Assembly (NCBI RefSeq): GCF_009789555.1
Contig: NZ_CP046902.1
Span: 3,116,001-3,180,000, forward strand
Direction of reading: 5' to 3'
DNA: 64,000 bases
Source: Stutzerimonas stutzeri
GTDB lineage: Bacteria > Pseudomonadota > Gammaproteobacteria > Pseudomonadales > Pseudomonadaceae
Shown here: positions 63,300 through 64,000 of the stretch, one piece after another
How positions within the stretch are numbered: the stretch's first letter is position 1
How the letters are laid out: each line of letters begins with the position of its first letter
The notes under the pieces: generated by a model
The model's input: the letters and a program-made list of their open reading frames with translations, nothing else
What the model was told of the DNA's origin: nothing
Database searches by the model: none
Program-made: the position numbers and the translations under genes

Positions 63300-64000
63300 A
63301 TGGAAAGTAATGCCCTGATACTGACGGTTACGGCGACCTCGATCGTCGCCCTGCTCTTCCTGATCGTCAAACTTAAATTCCAACCCTTCCTTGCGCTGAT
63401 TCTGGTCAGTCTCGGCGCAGGGCTCGCCATTGGCATGGCGCCGCAAGACCTCCTCGCATTTATCGTCAAGTCCATGGGCGGCACGCTGGGCTTCGTCGCG
63501 TTGATCATCGGACTCGGATCGATGTTCGGCGAGATGCTGCGCGTCTCGGGTGGTTCGGAGCGCCTGGCGCTGACCCTGATCGACAAATGCGGGGATCGCA
63601 CCGTTCCCTGGGCGTTGGGGCTGGTCGGCTTCCTCGTCTCCATCGCTGTATTCATTGACGTGGCCATCGTCATCCTGGTGCCGCTGATCTACGGCATCGC
63701 ACGCCGTACCGGCAAGTCGCTGCTCTATTACGGCATCCCGCTGTGCGCAGGGCTAAGCGTGACCCATACCTTTCTTCCGCCAACCCCCGGTCCGATCGCG
63801 ACGGCCAGCATTCTGGGCGCGGACCTCGGTTGGGTCATCATCTGGGGGGTGATCGCCGGATTGCCTGCGATGGCCGTCGCGGGTCCGATGTTCGGCAAGT
63901 TCATTTCGAGCCGTATCTTCGTTCCGGTTCCCGAATACATGGTGACCGGGGAAAGCAAGTTCGATGACCCGAGCAAGCTGCCGGCATTCAAGGGCGTGGT
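63300..64000 (+). CDS. GntP-family gluconate/organic-acid:H+ symporter, partial
   Basis: The first 233 codons lie in the window; the gene leaves at the right edge. It starts at the ATG at 63300 after CGGAG. The visible part has at least six hydrophobic helices, with GLGSMFGEMLRVSGGSERLA, VAIVILVPLIYGIARRTGKS and the characteristic THTFLPPTPGPIATASILGA loop of GntP transporters. It imports a sugar acid for the dehydratase encoded 75 bp upstream. Confidence 0.88.
   Translation, partial: MESNALILTVTATSIVALLFLIVKLKFQPFLALILVSLGAGLAIGMAPQDLLAFIVKSMGGTLGFVALIIGLGSMFGEMLRVSGGSERLALTLIDKCGDRTVPWALGLVGFLVSIAVFIDVAIVILVPLIYGIARRTGKSLLYYGIPLCAGLSVTHTFLPPTPGPIATASILGADLGWVIIWGVIAGLPAMAVAGPMFGKFISSRIFVPVPEYMVTGESKFDDPSKLPAFKGV

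Overview
The window looks like chromosome from a high-GC gammaproteobacterium close to Pseudomonas/Stutzerimonas. Reasons are the catabolic gene style, a sigma-54 promoter with an AcoR-type activator, a PQQ-dependent alcohol dehydrogenase, an AldA-type aldehyde dehydrogenase, and GntP/GntR sugar-acid genes. The species is inferred, not proven. I saw no rRNA, tRNA or CRISPR array.

Positions 1-20000, all on the minus strand, hold a catabolic region. From upstream to downstream it encodes an HSD10-like SDR, a thiolase, an enoyl-CoA hydratase/3HCDH-like protein that lacks its NAD domain, a 2Fe-2S ferredoxin with its reductase, and a second enoyl-CoA hydratase followed by a terminator. After that come a GlcD-type FAD dehydrogenase, a GST, a giant indolepyruvate:ferredoxin oxidoreductase, then a DUF1302/DUF1329/YCF48-like/RND envelope set, a small membrane protein and a cytochrome c oxidase subunit III-like protein. 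Together they could import a hydrophobic substrate, convert a 2-hydroxy acid to a 2-oxo acid and then to an acyl-CoA, and beta-oxidise it. The substrate cannot be read from sequence.

Positions about 21900-50424 form an accessory island. It starts after a BdlA-like PAS/chemoreceptor gene with an attC-like palindrome and gene wrecks (a subtilase and a DnaE2 polymerase). A divergent tnpT/tnpS cointegrate-resolution pair like that of Tn4651 follows. Then come three anti-phage modules: a Gabija-type OLD nuclease/UvrD helicase pair, a three-gene pPIWI_RE system (PD-(D/E)xK nuclease, DinG-like helicase, prokaryotic PIWI) and a 2208-residue Hhe-like DUF4011/SF1 helicase/Vsr-type nuclease with an N-terminal transglutaminase-like domain. 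Next are a HAD fragment and a decayed second copy of the OLD gene. The island ends with a lower-GC, Tn7/Tn5053-like transposition operon (DDE transposase, TniB ATPase, a second AAA-like protein with a broken P-loop, TniQ) and a candidate transposon end carrying three repeats and a terminal 5'-TGTCG at 50424. The matching left end was not found.

Positions 50425-64000 return to chromosome: an EamA transporter, a PqqU/YncD-like TonB receptor (possible PQQ uptake) divergent from a PQQ-haem alcohol dehydrogenase with aldA, a strong sigma-54 promoter with palindromic upstream sites, the likely AcoR-type activator, and a divergent GntR / IlvD-Edd dehydratase / GntP sugar-acid locus cut by the window edge.
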